A DNA stretch of 64,000 nucleotides, taken from Stenotrophomonas sp. 57. GTDB taxonomy: Bacteria > Pseudomonadota > Gammaproteobacteria > Xanthomonadales > Xanthomonadaceae. The notes under the pieces are model-generated. The model was given only the letters and a program-made list of their open reading frames with translations, ran no database searches and was not told the origin of the DNA. The translations under genes and the position numbers were made by a program. This document shows, one piece after another, positions 26,675-35,534 of the stretch. Every line of letters starts with the position of its first letter. Position 1 is the first letter of the stretch. The DNA is taken from assembly GCF_030291075.1 (NCBI RefSeq), contig NZ_CP127407.1:1424001-1488000 (forward strand). Direction: 5' to 3'.

Positions 26675-27550
26675 TCAGACCTGCATCGCCTTGGCAACTT
26701 CGGCGGCGTAGTCTTCCACCACCTTCTCGATGCCTTCGCCGACGATCAGCAGCTGGAAGCCAGCCACGTCGGCGCCAGCGGCCTTGACCACCTGCTCGAC
26801 GGTGGTGTCGCCCAGTACGTAGGTCTGGCCGTACAGGGTCACGTCGCTGACGATCTTGTTGATCTTGCCGCTGATGATCTTTTCCAGGATCTCGGCCGGC
26901 TTGGCCTTGTCCTTTTCGGACATCTTGGCCAGCTCGATTTCCTTTTCCTTCTCGACGAACTCGGCCGGGACGTCCGCAGCCTTGTTGTGCGGCGGCTTCA
27001 GAGCAGCCACGTGCATCGCCAGGCCGCGGGCCAGCTCGACGTCGCCGCCGACCAGGTCGACCAGCACGCCAACCTTGCCGTTGGTGTGGACGTAAGCGCC
27101 GATGGTGTTGTTGCCGTCAACCTTCACCATGCGACGGATCTGGATGTTCTCACCCAGGGTCTGCACGGCGGTGGCGCGGGCTTCTTCAACGGTGCGGCCA
27201 TCGGCCAGCTTGGCAGCCTTCACGGCTTCGACGTCGCTGGCGCCCGAGGCCAGGGCGGCAGCGGCGACGGCGTTGACGAAGGACTTGAAGTTGTCGTCGT
27301 TGGCGACGAAGTCGGTTTCCGAGTTGACTTCGACCAGCACGGCCTTGCCGCCGTCCTGGGCCAGGCCCAGACGGCCTTCGGCGGCCACGCGGTCAGCCTT
27401 CTTGTCGGCCTTGGCGGCGCCGGACTTGCGCATGGCTTCGGCAGCAGCGTCGATGTCGCCGTTGGCTTCGGTGAGCGCCTTCTTGCATTCCATCATGCCG
27501 GCGCCGGTGCGCTCGCGCAGTTCCTTGACCAGGGAAGCAGTGATTTCCAC
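26675..27550 (-). CDS. tsf: Translation elongation factor Ts
   Basis: This 291-residue guanine-nucleotide exchange factor acts on EF-Tu. The N-terminal UBA-like part contains [20 protein letters not shown], the core has [15 protein letters not shown], and the C-terminal module has [18 protein letters not shown]. The start codon is GTG with a good GAGG site 7 bases upstream. It follows rpsB by 126 bases, a gap that carries two strong hairpins, and is closed by a strong terminator. Confidence 0.98.
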   Translation of the reverse strand: MEITASLVKELRERTGAGMMECKKALTEANGDIDAAAEAMRKSGAAKADKKADRVAAEGRLGLAQDGGKAVLVEVNSETDFVANDDNFKSFVNAVAAAALASGASDVEAVKAAKLADGRTVEEARATAVQTLGENIQIRRMVKVDGNNTIGAYVHTNGKVGVLVDLVGGDVELARGLAMHVAALKPPHNKAADVPAEFVEKEKEIELAKMSEKDKAKPAEILEKIISGKINKIVSDVTLYGQTYVLGDTTVEQVVKAAGADVAGFQLLIVGEGIEKVVEDYAAEVAKAMQV

Positions 27551-27577
27551 GGGATTACCTCACGAAAGAAAGGGGTA

Positions 27578-27665
27578 GGGCCGGCATGGTGGCCGGCCCG
27601 TGTGACACAGTCCTGGCACGCGCCAAGGGCTGCGTGCAGGGAGGGTGGACGCCGGGCGTCCACCC
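27578..27665 (-). promoter_or_regulatory. Two intercistronic hairpins between rpsB and tsf
   Basis: GGGCCGGC (27578-27585) pairs with GCCGGCCC (27592-27599), and GGGTGGACG (27643-27651) pairs with CGTCCACCC (27657-27665). Neither is followed by a T-run. They may set the ratio of tsf to rpsB transcript by partial attenuation or protect mRNA ends; this is inferred from position only. Confidence 0.5.
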
Positions 27666-27676
27666 CGGGGCCTGGA

Positions 27677-28483
27677 TCAGGCCTGGGCGTCGTCGCCCTT
27701 CTTGGCAGCCTTCTTGGCCGGAGCGCGGCGGGCCGGCTTCTCTTCGCCTTCGGCAGCGGCTTCAGCGAACTCTTCTTCGCGCACCGAAGCGGCGTGCGGA
27801 GCAGCAGCCTTGCCTTCCAGCACGGCGTCGGCAGCGGCGCGGGCGTACAGCTGCACAGCGCGGATGGCGTCGTCGTTGCCCGGGATTGCGTAATCAACCA
27901 GTTCCGGGTTGTAGTTGGTGTCGACCACGGCGATGACCGGGATGCCCAGCTTCTTGGCTTCCTTGATCGCGATGTCTTCGTGGCCGATGTCGATCACGAA
28001 GATGGCGTCCGGCAGGCGGTTCATGTCCTTGATGCCGCCCAGCGAGGCTTCCAGCTTGTCGCGCTCGCGACGCAGGCCCAGCACTTCGTGCTTGACCAGC
28101 TTCTCGAAGGTGCCGTCGGTTTCACCGGCTTCCAGTTCCTTCAGGCGGGCAACCGACTGCTTGACGGTACGGAAGTTGGTCAGGGTGCCGCCCAGCCAAC
28201 GCTGGTTCATGAACGGCATGCCGCAACGCTCGGCTTCTTCCTTGATGGTTTCGCGGGCGCTGCGCTTGGTGCCCAGGAACAGGACGGTGCCGCGCTTCTG
28301 GGCCACCGACGAGATGAAGTTCATCGCGTCGTTGAACAGCGGGACGGTCTTTTCCAGGTTGATGATGTGGATCTTGCCGCGGGCGCCGAAGATGTACGGA
28401 GCCATCTTGGGGTTCCAGTAGCGGGTCTGGTGGCCGAAGTGGACGCCGGCTTCCAGCATCTGACGCATGGTGACCTGGGGCAT
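27677..28483 (-). CDS. rpsB: 30S ribosomal protein S2
   Basis: This 268-residue protein starts [27 protein letters not shown] (family start, in part) and contains [34 protein letters not shown] and [19 protein letters not shown]. The C-terminal tail beyond residue 235 is Ala/Glu/Lys-rich ([17 protein letters not shown]) and longer than in E. coli. Expression is probably feedback-controlled through the 5' leader by S2, as in other gammaproteobacteria. It is followed by tsf. Confidence 0.98.
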   Translation of the reverse strand: MPQVTMRQMLEAGVHFGHQTRYWNPKMAPYIFGARGKIHIINLEKTVPLFNDAMNFISSVAQKRGTVLFLGTKRSARETIKEEAERCGMPFMNQRWLGGTLTNFRTVKQSVARLKELEAGETDGTFEKLVKHEVLGLRRERDKLEASLGGIKDMNRLPDAIFVIDIGHEDIAIKEAKKLGIPVIAVVDTNYNPELVDYAIPGNDDAIRAVQLYARAAADAVLEGKAAAPHAASVREEEFAEAAAEGEEKPARRAPAKKAAKKGDDAQA

Positions 28484-28730
28484 TGCAATACTCCTGATAT
28501 GGAACCAGCGATTCCGCCCGCGGGATTGGGTGTGCGGGCGCTTGGAAGCGCGATCGGTTCCGGGGTTGGGCTTCCCTGTTGCCTCCGTGGCCGAACTCCT
28601 TGCGGAGCACCCCGGCACGGATGGGGGCAGCAGGTGTGGATTCACCGGTGACGTCCGGTGTGGACGGGTTCCCGCGCACGCTTGCGCAGGAATCCGGTCG
28701 ATTATAGCCGGCTCGGCGCACTGGCTGCAA
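28484..28730 (-). promoter_or_regulatory. rpsB promoter and long untranslated leader
   Basis: On the minus strand TTGCAG (28725-28730), an 18-base spacer and a perfect TATAAT (28701-28706) form a strong promoter, giving a leader of roughly 210 bases before the rpsB ATG. The leader contains several GC-rich inverted segments. In gammaproteobacteria such rpsB leaders bind S2 for autogenous control; the same is inferred here. The TATAAT box contains the stop codon of the upstream pilus chaperone gene. Confidence 0.7.
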
Positions 28731-29400
28731 TGGCGGGGTCCGGCGTGGTCAGGTCGACCTCGCGGCCATCCTGCAGATGGGCGTGGAAACGCCCGCCATG
28801 GTAGCTGTCCGGCGGGGCCGGCAGCACCCAGCGGCGCTCGCGGCCGGCCAGCAGATAACCGGCCAGGCCCGGGAGCAGCAGGGTGCGCTGGCCATCGCCG
28901 GCAACGAACACCAGGTCGTGCAGGCGGGCGTGCAGCGGCCCGGCATTGCTCAATCGCAGGTAGGGCTGCGACGCGTCGGCGTCGATCCGAGCCTGTACGC
29001 GCGGCTGTGCCTGCGGCGCGGCCTGGCCGCGGAACAGCGGCAGCGAGTAGCGTGGCAGGCCAGCCTGGCGGGGCTCCAGCACGATCCGATAGGCCTGTTC
29101 GCCGGAGACGGGTCCGGGCCGGCCGGGTAGCAGCCAGATCCGCTGGCGGATACCGGGCGGGATGTCGAGCTGGGTGGGGCTGGCGAGGACCTGGTCGGTG
29201 GGGCGCAGCACTTCGGCGTCGATCCGCTGTTCCCACGCCAGGATCTGCACCCGACCCTGCCAGCGGCCGGGACCGGGGTTGTAGAGCCACAATTCGCCCT
29301 GGCCACCTTCGGCGGGCAGTTGCAGTGTGGTCGGCAACAGGTCCAGTGCTGCGGCAGGGAACGCCAGCAGCATCGCCAGCAGGGTTGGAAGTGACCGCAT
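28702..29400 (-). CDS. Pilus assembly chaperone (PapD-like), second copy
   Basis: This 232-residue periplasmic protein has a signal peptide ([18 protein letters not shown]). Its first domain follows the archaic-pilus chaperone pattern: [23 protein letters not shown], then [21 protein letters not shown] (G1-strand/anchor region) and YRIVLEPRQ. The start overlaps the stop of the upstream mini-gene by one base (TGATG). It diverges strongly from the first chaperone of this operon and may serve a different subunit. Its TAA stop lies inside the rpsB -10 box. Confidence 0.8.
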   Translation of the reverse strand: MRSLPTLLAMLLAFPAAALDLLPTTLQLPAEGGQGELWLYNPGPGRWQGRVQILAWEQRIDAEVLRPTDQVLASPTQLDIPPGIRQRIWLLPGRPGPVSGEQAYRIVLEPRQAGLPRYSLPLFRGQAAPQAQPRVQARIDADASQPYLRLSNAGPLHARLHDLVFVAGDGQRTLLLPGLAGYLLAGRERRWVLPAPPDSYHGGRFHAHLQDGREVDLTTPDPAIAASAPSRL

Positions 29401-29645
29401 CAGTAGATGACGGTCACTGTGGACGTCGGGTCTTCGTCGTCGGCGGGAGGCGCGAGTTCGCGGACCTGTGGAGGCAGTTGCGGTGCGTCGCTGCGCTGGT
29501 GGGGGGCGGGGCAGTGGGTGCTGCCGGGGGCATCGCTGCATGCTTCCACTACGGTCAGCCGGATCTGCAGCGGTGTGGGACTGGGTTCAGCCCATGCGGG
29601 CGTGCTGGCGACCAGCATCGCCCCGATAAGAAGTGCGCGAACCAC
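29400..29645 (-). CDS. Small secreted protein, apparently a miniature spore-coat-U pilin
   Basis: The chosen GTG start gives 81 residues with an AGGGTGG site upstream; a longer in-frame ATG at 29762 is possible. Residues 1-20 form a signal peptide ending TPAWA. The mature part begins [13 protein letters not shown], resembling the first strand of the operon's major pilin (FNVTLVVTKACTI), and ends STVTVIY, resembling the pilin end TATITY. The core of the domain is missing and replaced by a Pro-rich stretch with a second Cys. It could be a pilus terminator or regulator, or a decayed subunit. Coupled to the second chaperone. Confidence 0.6.
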   Translation of the reverse strand: MVRALLIGAMLVASTPAWAEPSPTPLQIRLTVVEACSDAPGSTHCPAPHQRSDAPQLPPQVRELAPPADDEDPTSTVTVIY

Positions 29646-29753
29646 CAGCCAACCACCCTGCGTCAGGACTCGCTGCGCGGTATCGGCTGGAACGGCAGGA
29701 ACTGTAGCGTCGACTGTCAGTCGACTGGCCCCGGCGCAGGCGTGAAGCGCGCG

Positions 29754-29815
29754 TCCACGCATGGCGTGGATCTACCGCCCCTGCCGTGGTGCGTGCCGGC
29801 CGTTGGTCGGCACGC
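29754..29815. repeat. Two palindromes inside the pilus operon
   Basis: TCCACGCATGGCGTGGA (29754-29770), followed by TCTAC, and the imperfect palindrome GCGTGCC-GGCCGTTGGTC-GGCACGC (29791-29815) fill the gap between the tip-protein gene and the mini-pilin gene. Related copies lie at 6008-6026 and 41643-41663. Confidence 0.65.
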
Positions 29816-29818
29816 AGG

Positions 29819-30853
29819 TCAGTAAGTGATCGTCACCTGCACCACGTCGTTGTAGGTACCGGCCGGCGGTTGGCCGGTAACCGGCGGCACGCGTCCGTAG
29901 ATCGTCAGCTGCTGCGCGCTGCCGGTGCCGGTACCGCTGGCGGTATCCACGGTCAGCGTGTTGCCCCAGCGCTGGGTACGCGTGGAATCGCGGTACAGCT
30001 CGTAGGTGAGGTAATAGGTGCTGCCGCCGATGGTGGTGGCCATGCGCCGCGTGCTGGTGGCGGTGGGGTTGTTCTGGCCGTTGTTGAGGCTGACCTGGTA
30101 GGCGGTGTTCTTCAGGCAGGTCAGGGTCAACGTCGCGGTCTGGTCGATGTTGGTGGGGATGCCGCCGGTGACGTTGCCGAAGTTCATGGGGGTGGTGACA
30201 TAGCTGCCGCACTGCGGCAATACGTTGGCGGTAGCAGTGAAGCTGAAGGCGGCACTGGCGCTGTTGGTGCCGGTGCCGCCGCCGTCGCAGGTGGCCGGCA
30301 CGGTAGCGGTGCCGAGCAGTACTTCGTTCCAGGCCCAGGTCAGCACCACGTTCGCGCCACTGAAGGTGCTGCTGTAAGCGCCGGAGGCCAGCACCTGGTT
30401 GGCCGGAATCTGCGCGAACAGCTGGGTGGCCTGCGTGCCGCTGCCGCCGGTCAGGGGCACGTTGTAGGTCAAGGTCAACTCCTGCGCCGGCGGCAAGCCG
30501 CGCGGGCTCAACCCCGTCACCTGGCTGAAGTTGGAGGTGTTGTAAAGCTGGAAGTTCATGCTGTCGCTGGTGCTGGTCTTCATCGTCCGCCAGGTGGAGC
30601 TGCTGCCGCCGCCGCTGCCGGCGCCGATGCCCACGCAGACCCGAACGCCGGTAGTGGCCAGCACGCTCAGCGCGGCCGTGGTGCAGCTCACCGTGATGTT
30701 GAGCGTGCCGGTGCTTGCACCGGGGGCACTGCTGTTGACGTTGCCAAACGGCAGCGTCGGGTCGGCAACGGCGGTGCACACCGCGACGGCACGTGCTGGT
30801 GCCGCCGCCAGCAGGCAGGCGATCAACAGCAACCCAAGCAGCAGCACCTTCAT
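29819..30853 (-). CDS. Two-domain spore-coat-U protein, likely pilus tip adhesin
   Basis: This 344-residue protein has a signal peptide (MKVLLLGLLLIACLLAAAPARA). Two tandem SCPU domains follow: the first from VAVCTAVADPTLPFGNVN, the second from ANVLPQCGSYVTTPMNFGNVTGG to the terminal VQVTITY. Only the second ends with the canonical donor-strand-ready motif (STRRMATTIGGSTYYLTYELY, GTYNDVVQVTITY). A two-domain subunit encoded after the usher matches CsuE of Acinetobacter, the tip adhesin for biofilm on abiotic surfaces. The ATG overlaps the usher stop (ATGA). Confidence 0.85.
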   Translation of the reverse strand: MKVLLLGLLLIACLLAAAPARAVAVCTAVADPTLPFGNVNSSAPGASTGTLNITVSCTTAALSVLATTGVRVCVGIGAGSGGGSSSTWRTMKTSTSDSMNFQLYNTSNFSQVTGLSPRGLPPAQELTLTYNVPLTGGSGTQATQLFAQIPANQVLASGAYSSTFSGANVVLTWAWNEVLLGTATVPATCDGGGTGTNSASAAFSFTATANVLPQCGSYVTTPMNFGNVTGGIPTNIDQTATLTLTCLKNTAYQVSLNNGQNNPTATSTRRMATTIGGSTYYLTYELYRDSTRTQRWGNTLTVDTASGTGTGSAQQLTIYGRVPPVTGQPPAGTYNDVVQVTITY

Positions 30854-33282
30854 GGCGCCACCTCCGGAATACACTGCAGTGTTGCCGGTTTCGGTCGTGC
30901 ACCGGCGGCCACCACCTTGGGCAGGTCCGGCACTTTCACCCGGCACTGGCCGCGGCTGGTGGTGATGTACAGGACGCTGCCGGCGGCGACGTCTTCCAGG
31001 TACAGCAGGCCGTCATAGCCCACCAGCACCTGGCGACCGTCCGGCAGCTGCACCTCGCTGCCGACCTCCAGCGGTTGCCCGTCCATGCCCTGCAGGGTCA
31101 GGCTCAGCGAGGGCCGCGAGCGCAGTTCGAAGGTCACCCGCGTGCCGGCGCGCTGGCGTGGGGTCACCCAGTCTTCGATGCGGTCGGCGCGCATGTCCTC
31201 GGGCAGGTCCAGGGTGTCGATCGAGACCCGGTTGCGCTGCCAGGACAGCAGCGGGCTGACCAGGAGCAGGCCGCGGTCGTCGGTCACGCCGATCAGCCGG
31301 TTCTCCAGCCGTACCGGCACGCCGCCGACGCCATTGGTGCTGATCACCGCGAATGCGTCGGAGACCTCGCGGGTGGCGAAGGCATGCCCGCCCATCCACA
31401 CCAGGCTGCCACTGGCACTGGCGTAGGCATAGTTCAGGCCGCCCTGGCGCGAGGCGCCGAAGGAGTAGCGACCGACGTCACTGAGGACGCCGACTTCGGC
31501 CAGGCCGCCATTGCCATCCTCGCCATGGCGGACCTGCGCGCGCCAACCGACACCACCGGCGCTGCCGTCGCCGGGCACCGGCTGGGTCACATCAGCCACC
31601 CAGCTCTGGCTGTCGCCATTGCGTTGGCTGGACAGGCTGGCCTGGCGGTTGTTTCCCAGGCTGGCGGTGACCGACAGGTAGATGCTGCGATCATCGCTCT
31701 TGTCCAGGTTCTGGTTCACCGACAGATAGGCCGACCAGCGCTGGCTCCAGGTGCGCGACCAGAACAGGCTGGCGTAGCGGTTGTCCTCGCCATCGGGATA
31801 GCGCAGGCGCAGGTAGCTGGCACTGAGCGTGCCCAGCCGCAGCAGATCGGCGCCGACCGTGGCCTGTTCGCTGATGCTCGGAGGCAGGTTGCCCTGCAGT
31901 GCGCCCAGGTCGCGGTAATCGCCATGGCTGCGCACGCTGCGCAGGTTGAAGTTGAGTCGGCGGTTGTTCCAGCTGTAGCCCAGTGCCCATTGCCCGCCCT
32001 GCAGGCCGTGATGGTCGCTGTGTGCATAGGCGGCATTGAACACGCCCGCACCACCGAGCAGCCACCAGCCGCCGATGCCGGCCTGGGCCAGGCCCCCACC
32101 GCCTTCGGCATGCGCTTCACCGGTAAAGGTGTCGCTGACGCCGCCGCGCCAGCTGGCACTGGCCACGGTGCGATCGTCGTAGGCGAACGAGCGCTGGCCG
32201 AAATCCTCACGCAGGCGGCCAATGCCGACCGACCAGTCCGACAGGCCCTTGGCCAGCAGCTGCTGGGTGCCATAGAAACTGAAATCCAGCGTCTGCATGC
32301 GCCCGAACGCATCGGTCACCACCACCTGTGCACTGCCGGTGCCGCTGATGCCGGGTTGTGCCGCCAGCTGGAACGGGCCGACCGGCACTTGGCCGCTGTA
32401 CTGGCGCAGGCCATCGACGTACAGCTCAACGGTGGACGGCACCACCGCCTGGCCGAGGAAGCTGGGCGTAGGGGTCAATACGCGGTAAGGCTGCAGGCCG
32501 TAGTTGCGGCCGATCTGCAGGCCACCCATTCGCACGGGCCGGGTCCAGTCGACGAAACCGCTGTAGAAGTCGCCCACGTCCAAGGTCATCGCCCGGTCGG
32601 GGAAATCCAGGCTCCAGCGGGTGTTCAGGCGCACGCTCTCGCCACGCCAGCGGCGGTCACCCGGTTGCTGGTAGCGGCGGCTGATCGCGGTGTTCTCGAC
32701 GGTGCCGTTGCCGATCCCGAACAGGCGCAGTTCCGAGCTGAAGCTGAGGTTGCCGAGCGTGTCCACCTGGCTGCCATACACATCGTAGTTGAGCAGCAGG
32801 CCGGGCGAGGCGCTGCCAGCCGGCGCGCGGGTCTGCGGTTGGCTCAGCACGGTGGTCGGCAGAGTCAGCTGGTCCAGCGGCACGTCCAGCGCCAGGGTCT
32901 GCATATGCGCGTCGTAGCGCACAACGGCCCCGCTGATCTGGTCCAGATACACCGGCGCTTCGCCGCGGGCGCTGAAGCCGAGCTGGCGCAGCACGTCCGG
33001 ACTGGCCTGCAGCCGGCCACGGTTTTCGGTGAACGGCAGCAGGCCGCGCGGCGTGCTGTTGAGCGAGACGTCCAGGTACAGCGTCTGGCTGGCGGTCAGG
33101 GGCGTGGGGGGGGGCAGGATCGCATCGGCCGACACCCCGGAGACATCTGCAGCCCCGGCAGCGGCCATGCCGGACACCTCGGCGGCCTCGGTCGCCGCAG
33201 GAGCCAGGGCAGCCCACAGCGCGCCCATCAACGCCTCAGCGAGCCGGTGGTGGCGACAGCGGCGTCTGTTCCGACTCGCCAT
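30850..33282 (-). CDS. Archaic chaperone-usher pathway outer membrane usher
   Basis: This 810-residue protein forms the outer-membrane pore through which pilus subunits polymerise. Residues 1-35 are a basic-then-hydrophobic signal peptide. An N-terminal periplasmic domain, a beta-barrel with TLDVGDFYSGFVDWTRPVRMGGLQIGRN (in part) and plug segment VELYVDGLRQYSGQVPVGPF, and C-terminal Ig-like domains (LTLQGMDGQPLEVGSEVQLPDG, in part) follow the CsuD layout. The chosen start overlaps the chaperone gene by 47 bases; an alternative ATG at 33228 has a better ribosome-binding site (GAGG) but a poorer signal peptide. Confidence 0.88.
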   Translation of the reverse strand: MASRNRRRCRHHRLAEALMGALWAALAPAATEAAEVSGMAAAGAADVSGVSADAILPPPTPLTASQTLYLDVSLNSTPRGLLPFTENRGRLQASPDVLRQLGFSARGEAPVYLDQISGAVVRYDAHMQTLALDVPLDQLTLPTTVLSQPQTRAPAGSASPGLLLNYDVYGSQVDTLGNLSFSSELRLFGIGNGTVENTAISRRYQQPGDRRWRGESVRLNTRWSLDFPDRAMTLDVGDFYSGFVDWTRPVRMGGLQIGRNYGLQPYRVLTPTPSFLGQAVVPSTVELYVDGLRQYSGQVPVGPFQLAAQPGISGTGSAQVVVTDAFGRMQTLDFSFYGTQQLLAKGLSDWSVGIGRLREDFGQRSFAYDDRTVASASWRGGVSDTFTGEAHAEGGGGLAQAGIGGWWLLGGAGVFNAAYAHSDHHGLQGGQWALGYSWNNRRLNFNLRSVRSHGDYRDLGALQGNLPPSISEQATVGADLLRLGTLSASYLRLRYPDGEDNRYASLFWSRTWSQRWSAYLSVNQNLDKSDDRSIYLSVTASLGNNRQASLSSQRNGDSQSWVADVTQPVPGDGSAGGVGWRAQVRHGEDGNGGLAEVGVLSDVGRYSFGASRQGGLNYAYASASGSLVWMGGHAFATREVSDAFAVISTNGVGGVPVRLENRLIGVTDDRGLLLVSPLLSWQRNRVSIDTLDLPEDMRADRIEDWVTPRQRAGTRVTFELRSRPSLSLTLQGMDGQPLEVGSEVQLPDGRQVLVGYDGLLYLEDVAAGSVLYITTSRGQCRVKVPDLPKVVAAGARPKPATLQCIPEVAP

Positions 33283-33985
33283 TGAGCTTGGCCGTGATCT
33301 GGTCGTTGTCGCGGTCGATGGCCGTGCGCTCGATCGGCCAGCGCATCACCTGCCCGGGCAGTACATATCCCAGCAGGCCGGGGTGCACGATGCGTGGACG
33401 CTGGGCGCTGCCCAGGGCGAGATCGGCAATCTGCGCGTAGCTGTTGCCGGTGTTGGCCACCTCCACGCCGTTGCGGCCATCCTCCAGCCGGACCAGGCTG
33501 GCGTGCAGGCGCGGCGCCAGCTTGCCGCCCAAGGGTTGCACGAACACCGGAATCGAATAGCGCAGCACGAACTGCATGCCGTTGGCACGGGTCGCCAGAT
33601 CCGGCACTTCGTCGACGATCAGCCGGTAGTACTGCTGTGTGGCAGGCGGTTCATGGTTCGGTCGCATCACGCGTACCAGTTGTTGCTGGCCGGCGGCCAG
33701 TTCCTGCATCGGCGGGGTGGCCAGCAGTTCATCGGTGGGCAGCAGCTGCTCCTGGCCCTCCTGCTGCACCCAGCGGAACACCCGCACCTGCAGGCGGACC
33801 GGCGACGTACCACTGTTGGTCAGCCACAGTTCGCCGGCGCGCTGGCGGGCCTCCAGCTGGAGGCTGGTGGGGGCGACCTGGAGGCTGGTGGCACCGGCAG
33901 CGGCGGCGGCCAGCAGGCAGAGGGCGAGCAGCGCCACGCCGGTGGCGCGCCACGGGCGGGGTCCGGCCATGCGGGCGTGCTCCAT
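33236..33985 (-). CDS. Pilus assembly chaperone (PapD-like), first copy
   Basis: This 249-residue periplasmic chaperone donates a strand to pilin subunits during export. A signal peptide (ending AAAAAGA) is followed by LQVAPTSLQLEARQRAGELWLTNSG, RVFRWVQQEGQEQLLPTDELLATPP and YYRLIVDEVP, the archaic CsuC-type chaperone motifs. The start ATG overlaps the pilin stop by one base (TGATG). The second domain is shorter and ends in a Pro-rich tail. It precedes the usher. Confidence 0.88.
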   Translation of the reverse strand: MEHARMAGPRPWRATGVALLALCLLAAAAAGATSLQVAPTSLQLEARQRAGELWLTNSGTSPVRLQVRVFRWVQQEGQEQLLPTDELLATPPMQELAAGQQQLVRVMRPNHEPPATQQYYRLIVDEVPDLATRANGMQFVLRYSIPVFVQPLGGKLAPRLHASLVRLEDGRNGVEVANTGNSYAQIADLALGSAQRPRIVHPGLLGYVLPGQVMRWPIERTAIDRDNDQITAKLNGESEQTPLSPPPAR

Positions 33986-34515
33986 CAATACGTGATCGTG
34001 GCGGTGACCGTATCCAGGTAGTTACCGGTGGCCGGGTTGTTGGTGCTCAGGTTCAGGATCTGGCCGTAGACGATGTAGGGCACGGCCAGGCCTGTGCCGA
34101 TACCAGCCTGGGTGTTGGTGCCTGAGGTGGCCCCCCAGACCAGGGTGTGTGCGGCGTCCTGGTAGAGCTGGTAGCCGACGTAGTTGTTGGCGGTCACCGC
34201 GGCATTGGTGTTCTTCATGCGGCGGGTGGTGACGTCGTTGGCGGTGCTGGCGTTGGCGCCCGCGTTCAGTGAAATGGTGTACGGGGTCAGCGCCGAGCAC
34301 TGGGCGGTCACCGTGCCCTGGCCCAGGGTGGGGGTCGCGGTGGTCGAGGCCGCCGTGCCGAAGTCGACGTTGGTGGCGGCCGCTGCGGTGATCGTGCAGG
34401 CCTTGGTGACCACCAGAGTGACGTTGAAGGTGGTGGTGTCGGCGGCCAGCGCGGGGCCGGCCAGCAACAGCCCGGCCAAGGACCAGGCGAGCGGTGAGCG
34501 GAGCGTGGATCGCAT
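33985..34515 (-). CDS. Spore-coat-U (SCPU) family major pilin
   Basis: This 176-residue secreted subunit has a signal peptide (residues 1-24, ending GPALA). A single SCPU domain runs from TTTFNVTLVVTKACTITAA, with a Cys pair (Cys40 and Cys72), through VTTRRMKNTN and NNYVGYQLYQDAAHTLVWG to the terminal NYLDTVTATITY. The high Thr/Ala/Asn content and the family are those of CsuA/B pilins. It is first in a six-gene operon: pilin, chaperone, usher, tip, mini-pilin, second chaperone. A strong ribosome-binding site (GGGAGG) lies upstream. The promoter must be in 34516-34700, but no convincing boxes were seen. Confidence 0.9.
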   Translation of the reverse strand: MRSTLRSPLAWSLAGLLLAGPALAADTTTFNVTLVVTKACTITAAAATNVDFGTAASTTATPTLGQGTVTAQCSALTPYTISLNAGANASTANDVTTRRMKNTNAAVTANNYVGYQLYQDAAHTLVWGATSGTNTQAGIGTGLAVPYIVYGQILNLSTNNPATGNYLDTVTATITY

Positions 34516-34720
34516 GGACAACCTCCCTGACCCGAAGGTCTGTTGAACAACGCGAAGGCGGCACGTTCGGGGCCGCTTTTGACGACGGTCGGCGCCAGCT
34601 TGTGCGGCTAAGTGTCTGTAATCCGTGATAAATAGGCAGGCGAAAGGGGGGAGGTCGTCACGCTTTGGCGTTCCTTGCCGGAACCGTGCATGCCCCGGAT
34701 CGCCAGTTGGGTGGCGTTCG

Positions 34721-34748
34721 TTCAGATTGCAGCCGGATCGGCGATAAT
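34721..34748 (+). promoter_or_regulatory. Candidate map promoter
   Basis: TTCAGA (34721-34726), a 16-base spacer and GATAAT (34743-34748) precede the map ATG. A start about 7 bases after the -10 box would fall at or next to the ATG at 34756, suggesting a leaderless or nearly leaderless transcript. The -35 match is weak. Confidence 0.4.
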
Positions 34749-34755
34749 GGGCGCC

Positions 34756-35532
34756 ATGAGCGTGAATCTGAAAACCCCGCAGGAAATCGAGATGATGCGC
34801 ATCGCCGGCCGCCTGGCCAGCGAAGTGCTCGACATCGTCACCCCCCACGTCAAGCCCGGTGTCACCACCGAGGAGCTGGACCGCATCTGCCACGACCACA
34901 TCGTGAACGTGCAGGGCGCGATTCCGGCCAACGTCGGCTACCGCGGCTTCCCCAAGACCGTGTGTACTTCGGTCAACAACGTCATCTGCCACGGCATCCC
35001 CAGCGAAGGGAAGGTGCTCAAGGATGGCGACATCATCAATATCGACGTCACCGTCATCAAGGACGGCTGGCACGGCGACACCAGCCGCATGTACTTCGTC
35101 GGCACGCCGTCGGTGATGGCCCGCCGCCTGGTGGAAACCACGTACGAAGCCATGTGGCGCGGCATCCGTGCGGTGCGTCCGGGCGCCACCCTGGGCGACA
35201 TCGGCCATGCCATCCAGAGCTACGCCGAAGGCGAGCGTTTCAGCGTGGTGCGCGAGTACTGCGGCCACGGCATCGGCAAGGTCTACCACGACGAGCCGCA
35301 GGTGGTGCATTACGGCCGCCCGGGCCAGGGCCTGGTGCTGCAGCCGGGCATGACCTTCACCATCGAGCCGATGATCAACGAGGGCACCCGGTACAACAAG
35401 GTGCTGCCGGATGGCTGGACCGTGGTGACCAAGGACCGCAAGCTGTCGGCGCAGTGGGAGCACATGATCGCGGTCACCGAGACCGGCGTCGACGTGCTGA
35501 CGCTGTCGCCGGGCGAGTCGCAGGTCTCCTGA
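34756..35532 (+). CDS. map: Methionine aminopeptidase type I
   Basis: This 258-residue enzyme removes N-terminal Met from nascent proteins. The metal ligands are seen in order: Asp in IINIDVTVIKDGWHGDTSRM (both Asp), His in EYCGHGIGKVYHDEP, Glu in TFTIEPMIN and Glu in QWEHMIAVTETG. It is full length. The start MSVNLKTPQEIEMM was chosen; an ATG three codons earlier is possible. It reads into glnD with only two bases between stop and start. Confidence 0.98.
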   Translation: MSVNLKTPQEIEMMRIAGRLASEVLDIVTPHVKPGVTTEELDRICHDHIVNVQGAIPANVGYRGFPKTVCTSVNNVICHGIPSEGKVLKDGDIINIDVTVIKDGWHGDTSRMYFVGTPSVMARRLVETTYEAMWRGIRAVRPGATLGDIGHAIQSYAEGERFSVVREYCGHGIGKVYHDEPQVVHYGRPGQGLVLQPGMTFTIEPMINEGTRYNKVLPDGWTVVTKDRKLSAQWEHMIAVTETGVDVLTLSPGESQVS

Positions 35533-35534
35533 GG

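Noticed and set aside
30793..33285. 830-codon plus-strand frame opposite the usher gene
   Set aside because: Shadow frame; the minus strand encodes a complete usher with operon context.
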